Shown here: in pieces, positions 16,165 through 24,897 of the stretch
Layout: every line of letters begins with the position of its first letter
How positions within the stretch are numbered: the first letter of the stretch is position 1
Assembly: GCA_041650035.1 (NCBI GenBank)
Contig: JBAZLY010000010.1
Location: 1 to 40,447, forward strand
DNA: 40,447 bases
Direction of reading: 5' to 3'
DNA from: JAQUQI01 sp041650035
GTDB lineage: Bacteria; Omnitrophota; Gorgyraeia; JABMRG01
Program-made: the position numbers and the translations under genes
The notes under the pieces: generated by a model
What the model was told of the DNA's origin: nothing
Database searches by the model: none
What the model saw: the letters and a program-made list of their open reading frames with translations, nothing else

Positions 16165-16938
16165 CTATATCCCCTCCGCGACAAAGACCTTGTCGCCTGC
16201 CCTTATCTGCGAAAGATTATCCTTATCAGCAAGGGCGGCGGCTGATATATTCTCCCTTACGGTTTCCACGCGGGCCTGGCCGAGATCTTTATTCTCGCGC
16301 CTTATATCCAAAACCATGCCCTCCTCCATGCCGGATGACTTGCCAAGATTTATCACCAAAAACGCGAATTCCCTGTTAACGGTCAATACCTCGCCGGATG
16401 GCAAAACCGGTCTGTCTATAACCGTCTCTGTTACAGTATCAATATCCTGTTCGCGGATATGCCGCGCGTATTGCTGCGCGGCAGGTTCCTCGCGATGAGT
16501 TGTCTGCTGATAAATCTTGAGTTGATCTGCCAAGGCGTTTTTTGTCTTCATAAGAATCATAAGCCTTTGATCAGCATCCAGGGTCTGCTTGACAAGAACA
16601 GCCACCCTGTTCTTCAGGTCGGATATATCAGCATTCACCCTTTCAGCCTCCTGCCTAACCGCGAGGGCTTGTCCTCTATATTTTCTAAGGTCTCTTTCGG
16701 CAGATGCCAGTTCGTGTTTAGCGGCAAGAAGTTCGGATTCGAGCGAGGCAGACCTGTTCATCAGGTTATCAATACTTTTTTGCAGGCCGTCTACCTCATC
16801 CTGCAATCTCGCTAATTGCTCCTGGTCTTTTTTCTTCAGGACCTCTTCCTTAAAAAACGCCTCTTCATGCGCAAGGCGCTGGCGCGTATTATTCTGCCTG
16901 TCAAAAAAACACCAGGACGCGAATATAAGGACAACCAC
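16165..16938 (-). CDS. Membrane-anchored coiled-coil protein with C-terminal beta-rich domain, first of a pair; start uncertain (ATT at 16977 favoured)
   Basis: This is a relative of the next gene, function unknown. From the GTG at 16938 it would have 257 residues: half a hydrophobic helix, a coiled coil at about 15-145 and a C-terminal domain from about 178 with GEVLTVNREFAFLVINLGKSSG, GMVLDIRREN and ARVETV, matching its neighbour. The GTG has no ribosome site and cuts the membrane helix. Thirteen codons upstream an ATT (16975-16977) sits six bases after AGGAG, just inside an in-frame TAG, and would restore a full anchor (NNLSNVILIVLLVVVLIF). No ATG, GTG or TTG lies between. The coordinates given use the GTG; the true start is probably 16977. 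Confidence 0.78.
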   Translation of the reverse strand: MVVLIFASWCFFDRQNNTRQRLAHEEAFFKEEVLKKKDQEQLARLQDEVDGLQKSIDNLMNRSASLESELLAAKHELASAERDLRKYRGQALAVRQEAERVNADISDLKNRVAVLVKQTLDADQRLMILMKTKNALADQLKIYQQTTHREEPAAQQYARHIREQDIDTVTETVIDRPVLPSGEVLTVNREFAFLVINLGKSSGMEEGMVLDIRRENKDLGQARVETVRENISAAALADKDNLSQIRAGDKVFVAEGI

Positions 16939-17008
16939 AAGTAGAACAATTAAAATTACATTTGATAAATTATTAATCGTCCGCTCCTATACTGGATATA
17001 ATAAATAT

Positions 17009-17037
17009 AGTATATTTGCAAAGCCCCCTAAAGTCAA
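17009..17037 (-). promoter_or_regulatory. Putative sigma-70 promoter for the coiled-coil pair and aroA
   Basis: On the minus strand TTGACT (17032-17037) and TATACT (17009-17014) are separated by 17 bases. Predicted start is near 17002, about 25 bases before the ATT codon at 16977 and its AGGAG site. This places the likely translation start upstream of the GTG at 16938. The T run at about 17041-17047 lies just upstream of the -35 element. Confidence 0.65.
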
Positions 17038-17146
17038 ATCAAAAAAAGCGTTGCGGCGTTTTGAGTAAGTACAGATATACGCCCCAGGCACAGGCTAAAT
17101 CAAATCTTGAAGACCGATTATCCCGGAATATTGTGATAAAACGCGC

Positions 17147-18040
17147 CTATGCATCAAGGCTGGACATATCGCTCGGCATCTTTAACCGGAAGGTAAGTTC
17201 TTTGCCGGAAACAGGATGCCTGAATTTAAGGCCCGCGGCGTAAAGCGCTATCCTGTTAAATTTTTCCCCGCCGTATTTTTTGTCACCAATGATCGGGTGT
17301 CCTATATGCGCCATATGGACCCTGATCTGGTGCGTCCTGCCCGTCACTATACGTACACTCAATTTGGTATAACCGGAATATCTTTTTAAAACTTGAAAGC
17401 TCGTCAAGGCCTCTTTGGAATTGATAAATTTAACCGCCATCTTTTTTCTGTCTCTCAAGGACCTGCCGATAGGCAGTTCCACGCGGCCCATGTCAGAGGC
17501 GACATCTCCCTCAACAAAGGCGATATATGTCTTTTCTACCATCCTGTTCTTAAACGCGTCTGTCAAGAGACGGTGCGCTGTGTCTGTTTTTGCCGCAATG
17601 ATCAGCCCAGATACATCCTTGTCCAGCCTGTGGACAATGCCCGGGCGGGGACTTGTCCCTATATGCGCGAGCCGGCCTTTGGTGTAAAAGGCCAGGGCAT
17701 TGACCAGGGTGTCTTCCCTGTTTCCCGCCGCGGGATGGACAACCATACCTGCGGGTTTATTCAGCACAAGTATGTCACAATCCTCGTAAAGGATCTCAAG
17801 CGGCATATCCTGCGCCAGGACACGCGCGGGAGGCGACTCGGGGAAGATGATCTCTACGGTATCATCAGGTTTGATCTGATAATTTGGTTTCCTGCAGGAG
17901 CCTGAAACGGTAACGGCGTTCTGGAGTATAAGGCGTTTCAGCCGGCTTCTGGAATATGCCCCGTTTAACATTTCAAAAAGACAGATATCGAGCCTTTTAC
18001 CGCCGTCGCCCGGGGCGGCCTTAAATGACCGGTTGTTCAT
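17147..18040 (-). CDS. rluD: RluA/RluD-family 23S rRNA pseudouridine synthase
   Basis: This enzyme isomerises uridines in rRNA to pseudouridine. The 297 residues comprise an N-terminal S4 RNA-binding domain (about 14-80, RLDICLFEMLNGAYSRSRLKRLI split over the start of the domain) and a catalytic domain with the signature GIVHRLDKDVSGLIIAAKT, whose aspartate is the nucleophile, plus GRTHQIRVHMAHIGHPIIGD. The S4-containing form best fits RluD (positions 1911/1915/1917), but the exact sites cannot be read from sequence. The ATG overlaps the end of lgt by 20 bases, a pairing with lspA-lgt seen in many genomes. Confidence 0.92.
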   Translation of the reverse strand: MNNRSFKAAPGDGGKRLDICLFEMLNGAYSRSRLKRLILQNAVTVSGSCRKPNYQIKPDDTVEIIFPESPPARVLAQDMPLEILYEDCDILVLNKPAGMVVHPAAGNREDTLVNALAFYTKGRLAHIGTSPRPGIVHRLDKDVSGLIIAAKTDTAHRLLTDAFKNRMVEKTYIAFVEGDVASDMGRVELPIGRSLRDRKKMAVKFINSKEALTSFQVLKRYSGYTKLSVRIVTGRTHQIRVHMAHIGHPIIGDKKYGGEKFNRIALYAAGLKFRHPVSGKELTFRLKMPSDMSSLDA

Positions 18041-18767
18041 GGCGCCGGGAAAAATAGATTATTGATGAACCCGTCAGGACAAAGACGATACTGATAATCC
18101 GCGTTAGGCTTAACCCTAAAAACAAGGCCGGCAGGTCGGCCCGAAAAAACTCTATGGAAAACCTGAATATCCCGTAAAGAATAAGATACCACGCAAAGAC
18201 CTGGCCCTTGAAGGCACGATTTTTTTGCGCACGAAAAAGTATAAGAAAAATGCAAAAAAGCCCTATCGATGAAAATATCTGGACAGGGTATACCCTGACA
18301 TGGCTTGTTGGAAAACATACCCCTATCACCGAATCGGTCGGCCTGCCATAACAACAGCCGTTTAAAAAGCAACCTATCCTTCCTATGGAATGGCCCAAAG
18401 CTATAAAAGGTGCCAGAAGGTCGGCGGTATCCGCTATAGACATCCGCGACTTTTTGGCATAGGCTATACCCAATAACGGGGACAATATAAACGCCCCGTA
18501 AAAAATAAGCCCCCCTTTGTTTATCATAAATATCTCCAAAGGGTTGCGGACAAAGTAATCGAATTCGGATAATACATACAGTATCCGGGCCCCGGCTATG
18601 CCAAAAAGGAGCAATATAGCCACAAGATTACTAAAAGCATCCTGCCTGATACCAAACATCGGGCAACGTTTCGCAGCCAAAAAAAGGCAGATAAAAAATG
18701 CCGCGGCAAGCATAACGCCGTAAGAATAAACCTTGACAGGTCCTAAATCAAATAAGATTGGGTGCAT
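18021..18767 (-). CDS. lgt: Prolipoprotein diacylglyceryl transferase
   Basis: Lgt moves diacylglycerol from phosphatidylglycerol to the lipobox cysteine of prolipoproteins, the first step of lipoprotein maturation in the inner membrane. The polytopic 248-residue protein has the HSIGRIGCFLNGCCYGRPT signature at about 126-144, which includes the essential arginine. I take ATG 18767 because GAGGAG lies five bases upstream; the GTG at 18773 would overlap that site. It follows lspA by about nine bases, so the two successive enzymes of the pathway are cotranscribed. Confidence 0.96.
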   Translation of the reverse strand: MHPILFDLGPVKVYSYGVMLAAAFFICLFLAAKRCPMFGIRQDAFSNLVAILLLFGIAGARILYVLSEFDYFVRNPLEIFMINKGGLIFYGAFILSPLLGIAYAKKSRMSIADTADLLAPFIALGHSIGRIGCFLNGCCYGRPTDSVIGVCFPTSHVRVYPVQIFSSIGLFCIFLILFRAQKNRAFKGQVFAWYLILYGIFRFSIEFFRADLPALFLGLSLTRIISIVFVLTGSSIIYFSRRHEQPVI

Positions 18768-18776
18768 GGACACTCC

Positions 18777-19280
18777 TCACGCGCGCGCGAAGCCACCTTG
18801 GCAAAACAGATAGAAAAGCACTAATGATACGCCTAACGTGATTGCCGAATCCGCTATATTAAAAACAGGCCAACACCTTAGATCTATAAAATCCAGCACA
18901 TGGCCATAGGCCAAACGGTCAACAAGGTTGCCCAGGGCGCCGGCAGACACAAGGCAGATACCAGACATTAATAAGAATGACCTGGGCCTTTTAAAAATCA
19001 ATAAATAGGCGATAAATAAAAGGACAAGGCACGACGTGACGGCAAAAAAGGTATTGCCCAAACCCGGAAAAAGCCCGAAGGCTATACCCTTATTACAGAC
19101 AGGGCTTATATGCAATATATTATCAATGACAGGGTATGACGAGCCGGGGGCCTGGCCGGAAAAAACCAAGACCTTGGTAACCCTGTCGAATAGAAAGACT
19201 ACGATAAATACCGCGGAAAAAAACCACACGATGTCAAGACCGCCCCTTATTCTTTTCGGCGAATTCCTGGCACGCGACAC
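18777..19280 (-). CDS. lspA: Signal peptidase II (lipoprotein signal peptidase)
   Basis: LspA cleaves the signal peptide in front of the lipidated cysteine, the step after Lgt. The catalytic aspartates are visible as D121 in GNLVDRLAYGHVLDF and D144 in FNIADSAITLG, with DRVTK and NKGIAFGLF in the usual places and four membrane helices. The long form uses GTG at 19280 and overlaps the zinc-finger gene by 47 bases; an alternative GTG at 19229 lies just after that gene's stop and would begin directly at the first helix. Neither has a well-spaced ribosome site, so the start is unsettled. Confidence 0.95.
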   Translation of the reverse strand: MSRARNSPKRIRGGLDIVWFFSAVFIVVFLFDRVTKVLVFSGQAPGSSYPVIDNILHISPVCNKGIAFGLFPGLGNTFFAVTSCLVLLFIAYLLIFKRPRSFLLMSGICLVSAGALGNLVDRLAYGHVLDFIDLRCWPVFNIADSAITLGVSLVLFYLFCQGGFARA

Positions 19281-19617
19281 ACATTACGGCATAAGGAACA
19301 GCGCTTAATCTTTTAATGCCTATCAGCTTGCCGCAGGCCTCGCATTTGCCGAAATCCCTCTCCTTTAACCTCTTTAAGGCATTATCTATATTGTAAAGCA
19401 GCTCACGCTCATTGGCGGCCAGGCCAAGCAAAAGCTCGCGTTCAAAATTATCGCTTGCCACATCCGCCATATGCATACCATAGCCTGACAAATCGCCGGA
19501 GACGTCTTTCTGCAAGCGATGCAGATTCTCATTTTCTATGTTCTTAACCTTGGCGATAATACCTTCTCTCATCTGCAAGAGTATCTTTTTAAGTTTTAAT
19601 TTTTCCGATTTATCCAT
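19234..19617 (-). CDS. DksA/TraR-type C4 zinc-finger protein
   Basis: DksA-family proteins insert a coiled coil into the RNA polymerase secondary channel and modulate transcription, often with ppGpp. The 127 residues show a coiled coil at about 1-85 with the family segment ADVASDNFERELLLGL at 51-66 and a C4 zinc site: C92, C95, C113, C116 (FGKCEACG...VMCVACQ). The conserved aspartates at the coiled-coil tip are only partly matched, so true DksA activity is uncertain. The ATG overlaps the ileS end by eight bases with GGAG upstream. Placement between ileS and lspA is seen in several phyla. Confidence 0.9.
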   Translation of the reverse strand: MDKSEKLKLKKILLQMREGIIAKVKNIENENLHRLQKDVSGDLSGYGMHMADVASDNFERELLLGLAANERELLYNIDNALKRLKERDFGKCEACGKLIGIKRLSAVPYAVMCVACQEFAEKNKGRS

Positions 19618-22426
19618 TATGACTTTCTCCTTTTATGCTGGTCAACACATCATGGCACCTGCTACAAACATCCGGATAAGTCTTTCCGGCACCAGTAGTC
19701 TGGCTGAAATTCCAGCATCTGGCGCATTTCCTGCCTTCGGCCCTTCCGACAGATATTCTTATCGACGGCAGGTCATCATCCTCAACAGAGGCGGCAGGCC
19801 CATGGCCCTTTTCCACTCCGGCCTGGGAAACTATCAGCAAAGCGGCAAGGTCTTTCTCGTTAGCCTTTAGAAAATCATACGTCTCATCTGTTTGGGCATA
19901 TAGCATAATACCGGCCTCCAGCGAACTGCCTATCATGCCCGAGGCGCGTGAGGATTCAAGCGCCTTCAGCGCGGTATCTCTTACCTGTTTAAGACGCTTG
20001 TACTTATTCTCAAGAACATCATCTATCGCGAAGCTCTGCTTATCACCTATAAAACTCAAATGCACGCTTTCAGGCATACCTTCTGCGCCGGGCATGCTCT
20101 GCCAGATCTCTTCCGAGGTAAACACCAGAACAGGGGCTACGACCTTGGCAAGGATCTCAAGGATAATATATAAACCGCTTTGACATGAGCGCCTCTGCGG
20201 GGAATTATCTTTAAAGGTATAAAGCACATCCTTGACAATATCAAGATAGAAATTAGACATATCAACTATGCAAAAAGAATACAGATTATGATATACCTTA
20301 TGAAATTGAAAGTTCTCATAGAAGGCGCCTGTGTCGCGTAAAAGACGACGCGCCCTCGATACGGCCCATTTATCTATCTGGCGCATATCCTCATACCGCA
20401 CTAAGTCTTTGCGGGGGTTGAAATCATACAGATTGCTAAGCATGAATCTCGCCGTATTGCGTATCTTGCGGTATGCCTCAACAAGCCTGTCCATTATCTC
20501 ATCCGAGATCCTGATGTCGTCATTGTAGTCTGAAAAAGCCGTCCACAGCCTTAGTATATCCGCGCCATACTCTCCTATGATATCCTGCGGTGAAACGACA
20601 TTGCCAAGCGATTTTGACATTTTCCTGCCCGCACCGTCTACAACAAAACCGTGGGTGAGGACAGACTTGAAGGCGGATTTATTATCTATAGCCATAGAGG
20701 TTATAATAGACGACTGAAACCATCCCCTGTGCTGGTCGCTTCCTTCAAGATATAAACTGCAGGGATATTCAAGCCCTTCTCTTTTCTTTAAGACACCTTG
20801 ATGACTTACCCCTGATTCAAACCATACATCAACTATATCCTTGCCCTTTTCAAAATCAATGCCCCCGCAGGCGCATTTATACCCCTTGGGCAAAAGATCT
20901 TTTATGTCCGTCTCAAACCATACGCCGCTGCCCTGCCTTTCGGCAATAGCGGCAAAATGATCAATAGCAACACTGTCCGCAATCCATTTCTTGCACCGCA
21001 GGCAACGAAAGACGGGTATCGGTACCCCCCAATACCTCTGCCTGGATAAGCACCAATCCGGGCGCGTATCTATCATGGATCTTATGCGCTCATAACCCTG
21101 CCCCGGAACCCAATTGACCTCTTTTATCGCGGAGCCAATAGCGCCCCTAAGACCGTTATGGTCGATAGACATGAACCATTGTTCTGTTGCCCTGAATATA
21201 ATAGGGGTTTTGCACCTCCAGCAGTGCGGATAAGAATGATTTATCGTTTCGCTAAAGAGAAGCATGCCAAGCCCTTTTAATTTATCAATGATGGCGCCGT
21301 TGGCCTTATGGACATTCTCGCCCTTAAATTCCCCTGCCTGTTCGGTGAATACCCCTCTCTCGTCAACAGGCATGATAACCTCAAGGCCATAAGCGCGGCC
21401 TGTGTTATAATCATCCTGACCATGCCCGGGAGCTGTGTGCACACAACCCGTCCCTTCCTGCATAGATACATAGTCAGCAAGCACCACAATACCCTGGCGA
21501 TAACCAAAGGGGTGTTCATAGGACATTCCTTCGAGGTCTTTCCCTTTTAAAGAGGCAACGACCGGTATACCCTTAAACCCTGTCTTGGCACAAACCTTCT
21601 CCAGCAAAGCGGATGCCATAATAATATTCTCACCGTCAGCCTCAACAATAATATATTCGCTGGCAGGGTGAACGGCCACGGCAACATTGGCTGCCAATGT
21701 CCAAGGTGTCGTTGTCCATATAAGAATATAATTGTTTTTGCCTCTAATTGCGGCGGGCAGGGCCTTTTTACCTTTATCGGACATCTTAAATTTAACGTAA
21801 ACGGACGGCGAGACACGGTTTTCATACTCTACTTCAGCCTCCGCCAAAGCGGTTTCACACCTATAGCACCAATTAACCGGCTTACGACCCTGATATATAT
21901 AACCCATTCGAACGAGTCCGGCCAATGATCTTATGATAGAAGACTCATAAGATTTATCCGTGGTAAGATACGGCTCGTCCCATTCCCCGAATATACCAAG
22001 CCTCTTAAATTCCTGCCTCTGCACATCAACAAAACCCATGGCATAATCATAGGCCTTTTTCCTGAACTCTACCTGGCTGACATCGGCCTTTCTCTTGTTC
22101 ATTTTTTTAAAAAGCTCATGCTCCACGGGCAGACCGTGACAATCCCATCCCGGGATAAACTCGCAATAATAACCCCGCATCGTTTTATATCTTATAACTA
22201 TATCCTTTAATATCTTGTTCAGGGCATGGCCTATATGTATATGGCCATTGGCATAAGGGGGCCCGTCATGAAGGACATACTTAGGCATTCCCTGCCGCGT
22301 TAATTTTATCTTAGGGTAGATACCTTTATCGCCCCAAAATTTCAGCATATCCGGTTCTTTTTGAGGCAGGCCGGCCTTCATCTTAAAATTCGTGCGCGGT
22401 AGATTTAATGTATCCTTATAATCCAT
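19610..22426 (-). CDS. ileS: Isoleucyl-tRNA synthetase
   Basis: IleS charges tRNA-Ile. The 938-residue protein carries the class I motifs HIGH (H64-H67 in ANGHIHIGHALN) and KMSKS (GRKMSKSLGN, near residue 600), the CP1 editing domain between about 180 and 400 (TTPWTLAANVAVAVHP, GTGCVHTAPGHG), an anticodon-binding domain, and a C-terminal zinc knuckle (CARCWN...CSRC). The zinc-binding tail marks the bacterial-type enzyme. No T-box leader is present in the 35 bases upstream, and the gene lies behind mtnP. Confidence 0.98.
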   Translation of the reverse strand: MDYKDTLNLPRTNFKMKAGLPQKEPDMLKFWGDKGIYPKIKLTRQGMPKYVLHDGPPYANGHIHIGHALNKILKDIVIRYKTMRGYYCEFIPGWDCHGLPVEHELFKKMNKRKADVSQVEFRKKAYDYAMGFVDVQRQEFKRLGIFGEWDEPYLTTDKSYESSIIRSLAGLVRMGYIYQGRKPVNWCYRCETALAEAEVEYENRVSPSVYVKFKMSDKGKKALPAAIRGKNNYILIWTTTPWTLAANVAVAVHPASEYIIVEADGENIIMASALLEKVCAKTGFKGIPVVASLKGKDLEGMSYEHPFGYRQGIVVLADYVSMQEGTGCVHTAPGHGQDDYNTGRAYGLEVIMPVDERGVFTEQAGEFKGENVHKANGAIIDKLKGLGMLLFSETINHSYPHCWRCKTPIIFRATEQWFMSIDHNGLRGAIGSAIKEVNWVPGQGYERIRSMIDTRPDWCLSRQRYWGVPIPVFRCLRCKKWIADSVAIDHFAAIAERQGSGVWFETDIKDLLPKGYKCACGGIDFEKGKDIVDVWFESGVSHQGVLKKREGLEYPCSLYLEGSDQHRGWFQSSIITSMAIDNKSAFKSVLTHGFVVDGAGRKMSKSLGNVVSPQDIIGEYGADILRLWTAFSDYNDDIRISDEIMDRLVEAYRKIRNTARFMLSNLYDFNPRKDLVRYEDMRQIDKWAVSRARRLLRDTGAFYENFQFHKVYHNLYSFCIVDMSNFYLDIVKDVLYTFKDNSPQRRSCQSGLYIILEILAKVVAPVLVFTSEEIWQSMPGAEGMPESVHLSFIGDKQSFAIDDVLENKYKRLKQVRDTALKALESSRASGMIGSSLEAGIMLYAQTDETYDFLKANEKDLAALLIVSQAGVEKGHGPAASVEDDDLPSIRISVGRAEGRKCARCWNFSQTTGAGKTYPDVCSRCHDVLTSIKGESHNG

Positions 22427-22461
22427 GTTATATTTTTACCTTTTTTCCGGGGCCTGGGGTA

Positions 22462-23316
22462 TCATAAATATTTCCCGATTATAATATCAAGCCTTTTCCT
22501 TGCATCCGCCGAAATAAACTCGGGCCTTGTGATGATAGCGTCCTTTAACGCGGTGGCGCAAAGGCAGGTTCTTTTTTCAGGTAATTCGGGCATAATGGCA
22601 TTCAATATCATTTTGGCATTGTCGATATTTTTTAACAGATTCTGTATTATAATATCAACACTGACATCATCTGATTCATGCCAACAATCATAATCCGTAA
22701 CCATAGCTAATGTGGCGTAACAAATCTCCGCCTCCCTGGCGCATCTCGCCTCGGAAAGATTCGTCATCCCGATTATATCCATACCCCAACTTCTATACAG
22801 GTTGGATTCAGCCCTGGTTGAAAATGAAGGCCCCTCCATATTAAGATATGTGCCGCAAGCATGCGCGCTAAGGCCCAATTCCTCAGCAGCGTCAAACAAC
22901 AGTTTCGACAGCACAGGGCACACAGGCTCGGCAAATGTTATGTGCGCCGCGATACCATTACCGAATAAAGTATTCACCCTTGCCTGGTTTGTCCTGTCAA
23001 CATATTGATCAGGTATAACTATGTCCATGGGCCTTATCTCCTGCCTTAGGCTGCCTACGGCAGAAACGGATACAATCATACCAACTCCGAGCTTTTTCAT
23101 GGCGTAGATATTTGCCGCGCAATTAAGCTCCTTGGGCAGAAGTCGGTGACCTTTGCCGTGCCTGGGCAAAAAAACGATCTCCCTGCCGGATAATCCGGCA
23201 ATAAGAAATTTATCCGACGGCTCACCAAATGGTGTGCGCACATCGACCCACTCCGGGCCGTCAAGGGCCTGCATATCATATAAACCGCTGCCGCCTATGA
23301 TACCGAGTTTTGGCAT
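22462..23316 (-). CDS. mtnP: S-methyl-5'-thioadenosine phosphorylase
   Basis: MtnP splits methylthioadenosine with phosphate to adenine and 5-methylthioribose-1-phosphate, recycling the by-product of polyamine or quorum-signal synthesis. The protein opens MPKLGIIGGSGLYDM and has the PNP/MTAP family-2 signatures PRHGKGHRLLP, SAVGSLRQEI and DQYVDRT, and GMTNLSEARCAREAEI. I choose ATG 23316, which has AAAGGAGG four bases upstream; a GTG at 23340 would add eight residues containing that ribosome site. It lies 10 bases behind DUF177, where rpmF is found in many other genomes. Confidence 0.93.
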   Translation of the reverse strand: MPKLGIIGGSGLYDMQALDGPEWVDVRTPFGEPSDKFLIAGLSGREIVFLPRHGKGHRLLPKELNCAANIYAMKKLGVGMIVSVSAVGSLRQEIRPMDIVIPDQYVDRTNQARVNTLFGNGIAAHITFAEPVCPVLSKLLFDAAEELGLSAHACGTYLNMEGPSFSTRAESNLYRSWGMDIIGMTNLSEARCAREAEICYATLAMVTDYDCWHESDDVSVDIIIQNLLKNIDNAKMILNAIMPELPEKRTCLCATALKDAIITRPEFISADARKRLDIIIGKYL

Positions 23317-23326
23317 ATAGCCTCCT

Positions 23327-23737
23327 TTATTCCGCGGCACACCCGCAGGGTCCCTGATTTAGGTTAGCGCCGCATTTATGGCATAAGCCCTTGCAGTCAG
23401 GACGACACAATCGCCTCATGGGATACTCCAGTATTATGGAGTCTCTTATATCATCGCTCAAATCAATAAAATGCCCGTTACCCGTGTTATAGATAAAATC
23501 GCCTTTTCCTGCTATGCCGTGATCAAATTGGTCAAGGCACCTGCCGCAAACCATACGGGCCGTCGCTGATATCGATATGGCCGCGCGGATTATATCACCG
23601 TCTCTTTCGAGGCGGGCCCGGACACTGACTGGGCAGGGATAGGTTATATGAGATGTCACTATCCCAAGGGCCTGGGCCTCTATATGCCCTTCTATATCCA
23701 GTCCATGTTTCAATATCTCATTAACGCAGACCTTCAC
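23327..23737 (-). CDS. DUF177 / YceD-family protein
   Basis: DUF177 (YceD) proteins are linked to 23S rRNA accumulation or large-subunit assembly; the mechanism is not settled. The sequence has the family start KVCVNEILKHGLDIEG and CGRCLDQFDHGIAG, ending with a cysteine cluster (CRPDCKGLCHKCGANLN, then CGC). I favour the GTG at 23737, which overlaps the ackA stop by four bases (GTGA), has AAGGTG eight bases upstream and matches the family N terminus. An upstream ATG at 23785 would add 16 residues inside ackA. The usual partner rpmF is absent; mtnP follows instead. Confidence 0.88.
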   Translation of the reverse strand: MKVCVNEILKHGLDIEGHIEAQALGIVTSHITYPCPVSVRARLERDGDIIRAAISISATARMVCGRCLDQFDHGIAGKGDFIYNTGNGHFIDLSDDIRDSIILEYPMRRLCRPDCKGLCHKCGANLNQGPCGCAAE

Positions 23738-24882
23738 CGCTTTTTCACCTTGATTATTTCCGATGTCTCTTTTGCGATCATCCATTCCTCGTCTGTCGGG
23801 ATCACAAGCAATCTGGCGCGAAACTTCGATAAAAATCCTTTTATCCGCCGCGCGATCATCCTTCTTATAATAGCGCTGTTTTCTCCTATACCGCCTGTAA
23901 GGACTACGGCATCCACGCTGTTCATAGAAGCTGTATAAGCGCCGATATATTTTATAATACGGTATACGAATATATCCAGGATAAGGCCTGCCATCCTATC
24001 GCCTTTGCCCAGCCGTTTTAATATATCCCTCATATCATTGCTGGTACCAGAAAGCCCGAGTATACCGCTTTTTTTATTAAGCATGTAGTCGGCGTCCTTA
24101 ATGGACAACCCTTCCCTCTCCATGATAAATAATACCGCGGCAGGGTCTATATCTCCGGATCTTGTACCCATAAGCAGGCCCTCGAGCGGGGTAAAGCCCA
24201 TGCTCGTATCAACAGATTTACCCGACTTTACGGCGGTTATACTACACCCATTACCCAGATGGCATGTGACTAGGTTTAACCTTGAAAGCGGTTTTTTCAA
24301 TACCCCTGCCGCCTGCTGTGACACGTATTTGTGGCTTGTCCCGTGGAAACCATACCTGCGTATCTTATACCTCTTGTAAAATTCATACGGTATGCCATAG
24401 GTATAAGCATAAGCGGGTATAGTCTGATGAAATGCCGTGTCAAAAACAGCCGCCTGCGGTATATCCTTGGCAAATTCAATACACGCCTTTATTCCGAGAA
24501 CGGCCGGCGGATTATGTAAGGGGGCCAATTCATTGAACCCCTCTATTATCTTTATAACAGCCTTGTTTATCAGCACGGGCCCCTTAAATTTTTCGGCACC
24601 GTGAACAACGCGATGACCTATGGCGGATATGTCAGACCATGAATTCATAACCCCCAATTTGGGCGATATAAGGATATCGAAAATACGCCTGATGGCCTTA
24701 TGGTGGTCAGGCGCGTCAACCTTGCCGGTAAAATACCTGCCCTTACCCGCGTCATGGCTGATACCCGACCTATCGGAGCCTATGCGCTCTATTATACCCT
24801 TACACAATACCTTATCATTTTTAATGTCAAAAAACCTGTATTTTATGCTGGATGAACCGCTGTTAATTATAAGTATTTTCAT
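23734..24882 (-). CDS. ackA: Acetate kinase
   Basis: AckA interconverts acetyl phosphate plus ADP with acetate plus ATP, giving substrate-level ATP in fermentation. The 382 residues carry the ASKHA-fold signatures LIINSGSSSIKYRFFD, the AVFDTAFHQTIP and YGIPYEFYKRYKIRRYGFHGTSH stretch (the catalytic arginine lies upstream in IGHRVVHG), VTCHLGNGCSITAV and TGGIGEN. It lies 15 bases behind pta, making a complete acetyl-CoA to acetate module. Confidence 0.97.
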   Translation of the reverse strand: MKILIINSGSSSIKYRFFDIKNDKVLCKGIIERIGSDRSGISHDAGKGRYFTGKVDAPDHHKAIRRIFDILISPKLGVMNSWSDISAIGHRVVHGAEKFKGPVLINKAVIKIIEGFNELAPLHNPPAVLGIKACIEFAKDIPQAAVFDTAFHQTIPAYAYTYGIPYEFYKRYKIRRYGFHGTSHKYVSQQAAGVLKKPLSRLNLVTCHLGNGCSITAVKSGKSVDTSMGFTPLEGLLMGTRSGDIDPAAVLFIMEREGLSIKDADYMLNKKSGILGLSGTSNDMRDILKRLGKGDRMAGLILDIFVYRIIKYIGAYTASMNSVDAVVLTGGIGENSAIIRRMIARRIKGFLSKFRARLLVIPTDEEWMIAKETSEIIKVKKR

Positions 24883-24897
24883 AGCAAGGTTATCGTT

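Noticed and set aside
17041..17075. Possible terminator behind rluD
   Set aside because: A seven-T run is present, but the only stem before it (GGCGT/ACGCC) has a loop of about 19 bases and is separated from the T run. The T run lies next to the -35 of the following promoter.
23738..23785. Upstream ATG start for the DUF177 gene
   Set aside because: The extra 16 residues lie inside ackA, and the family N terminus aligns from the GTG at 23737, which has a ribosome site.
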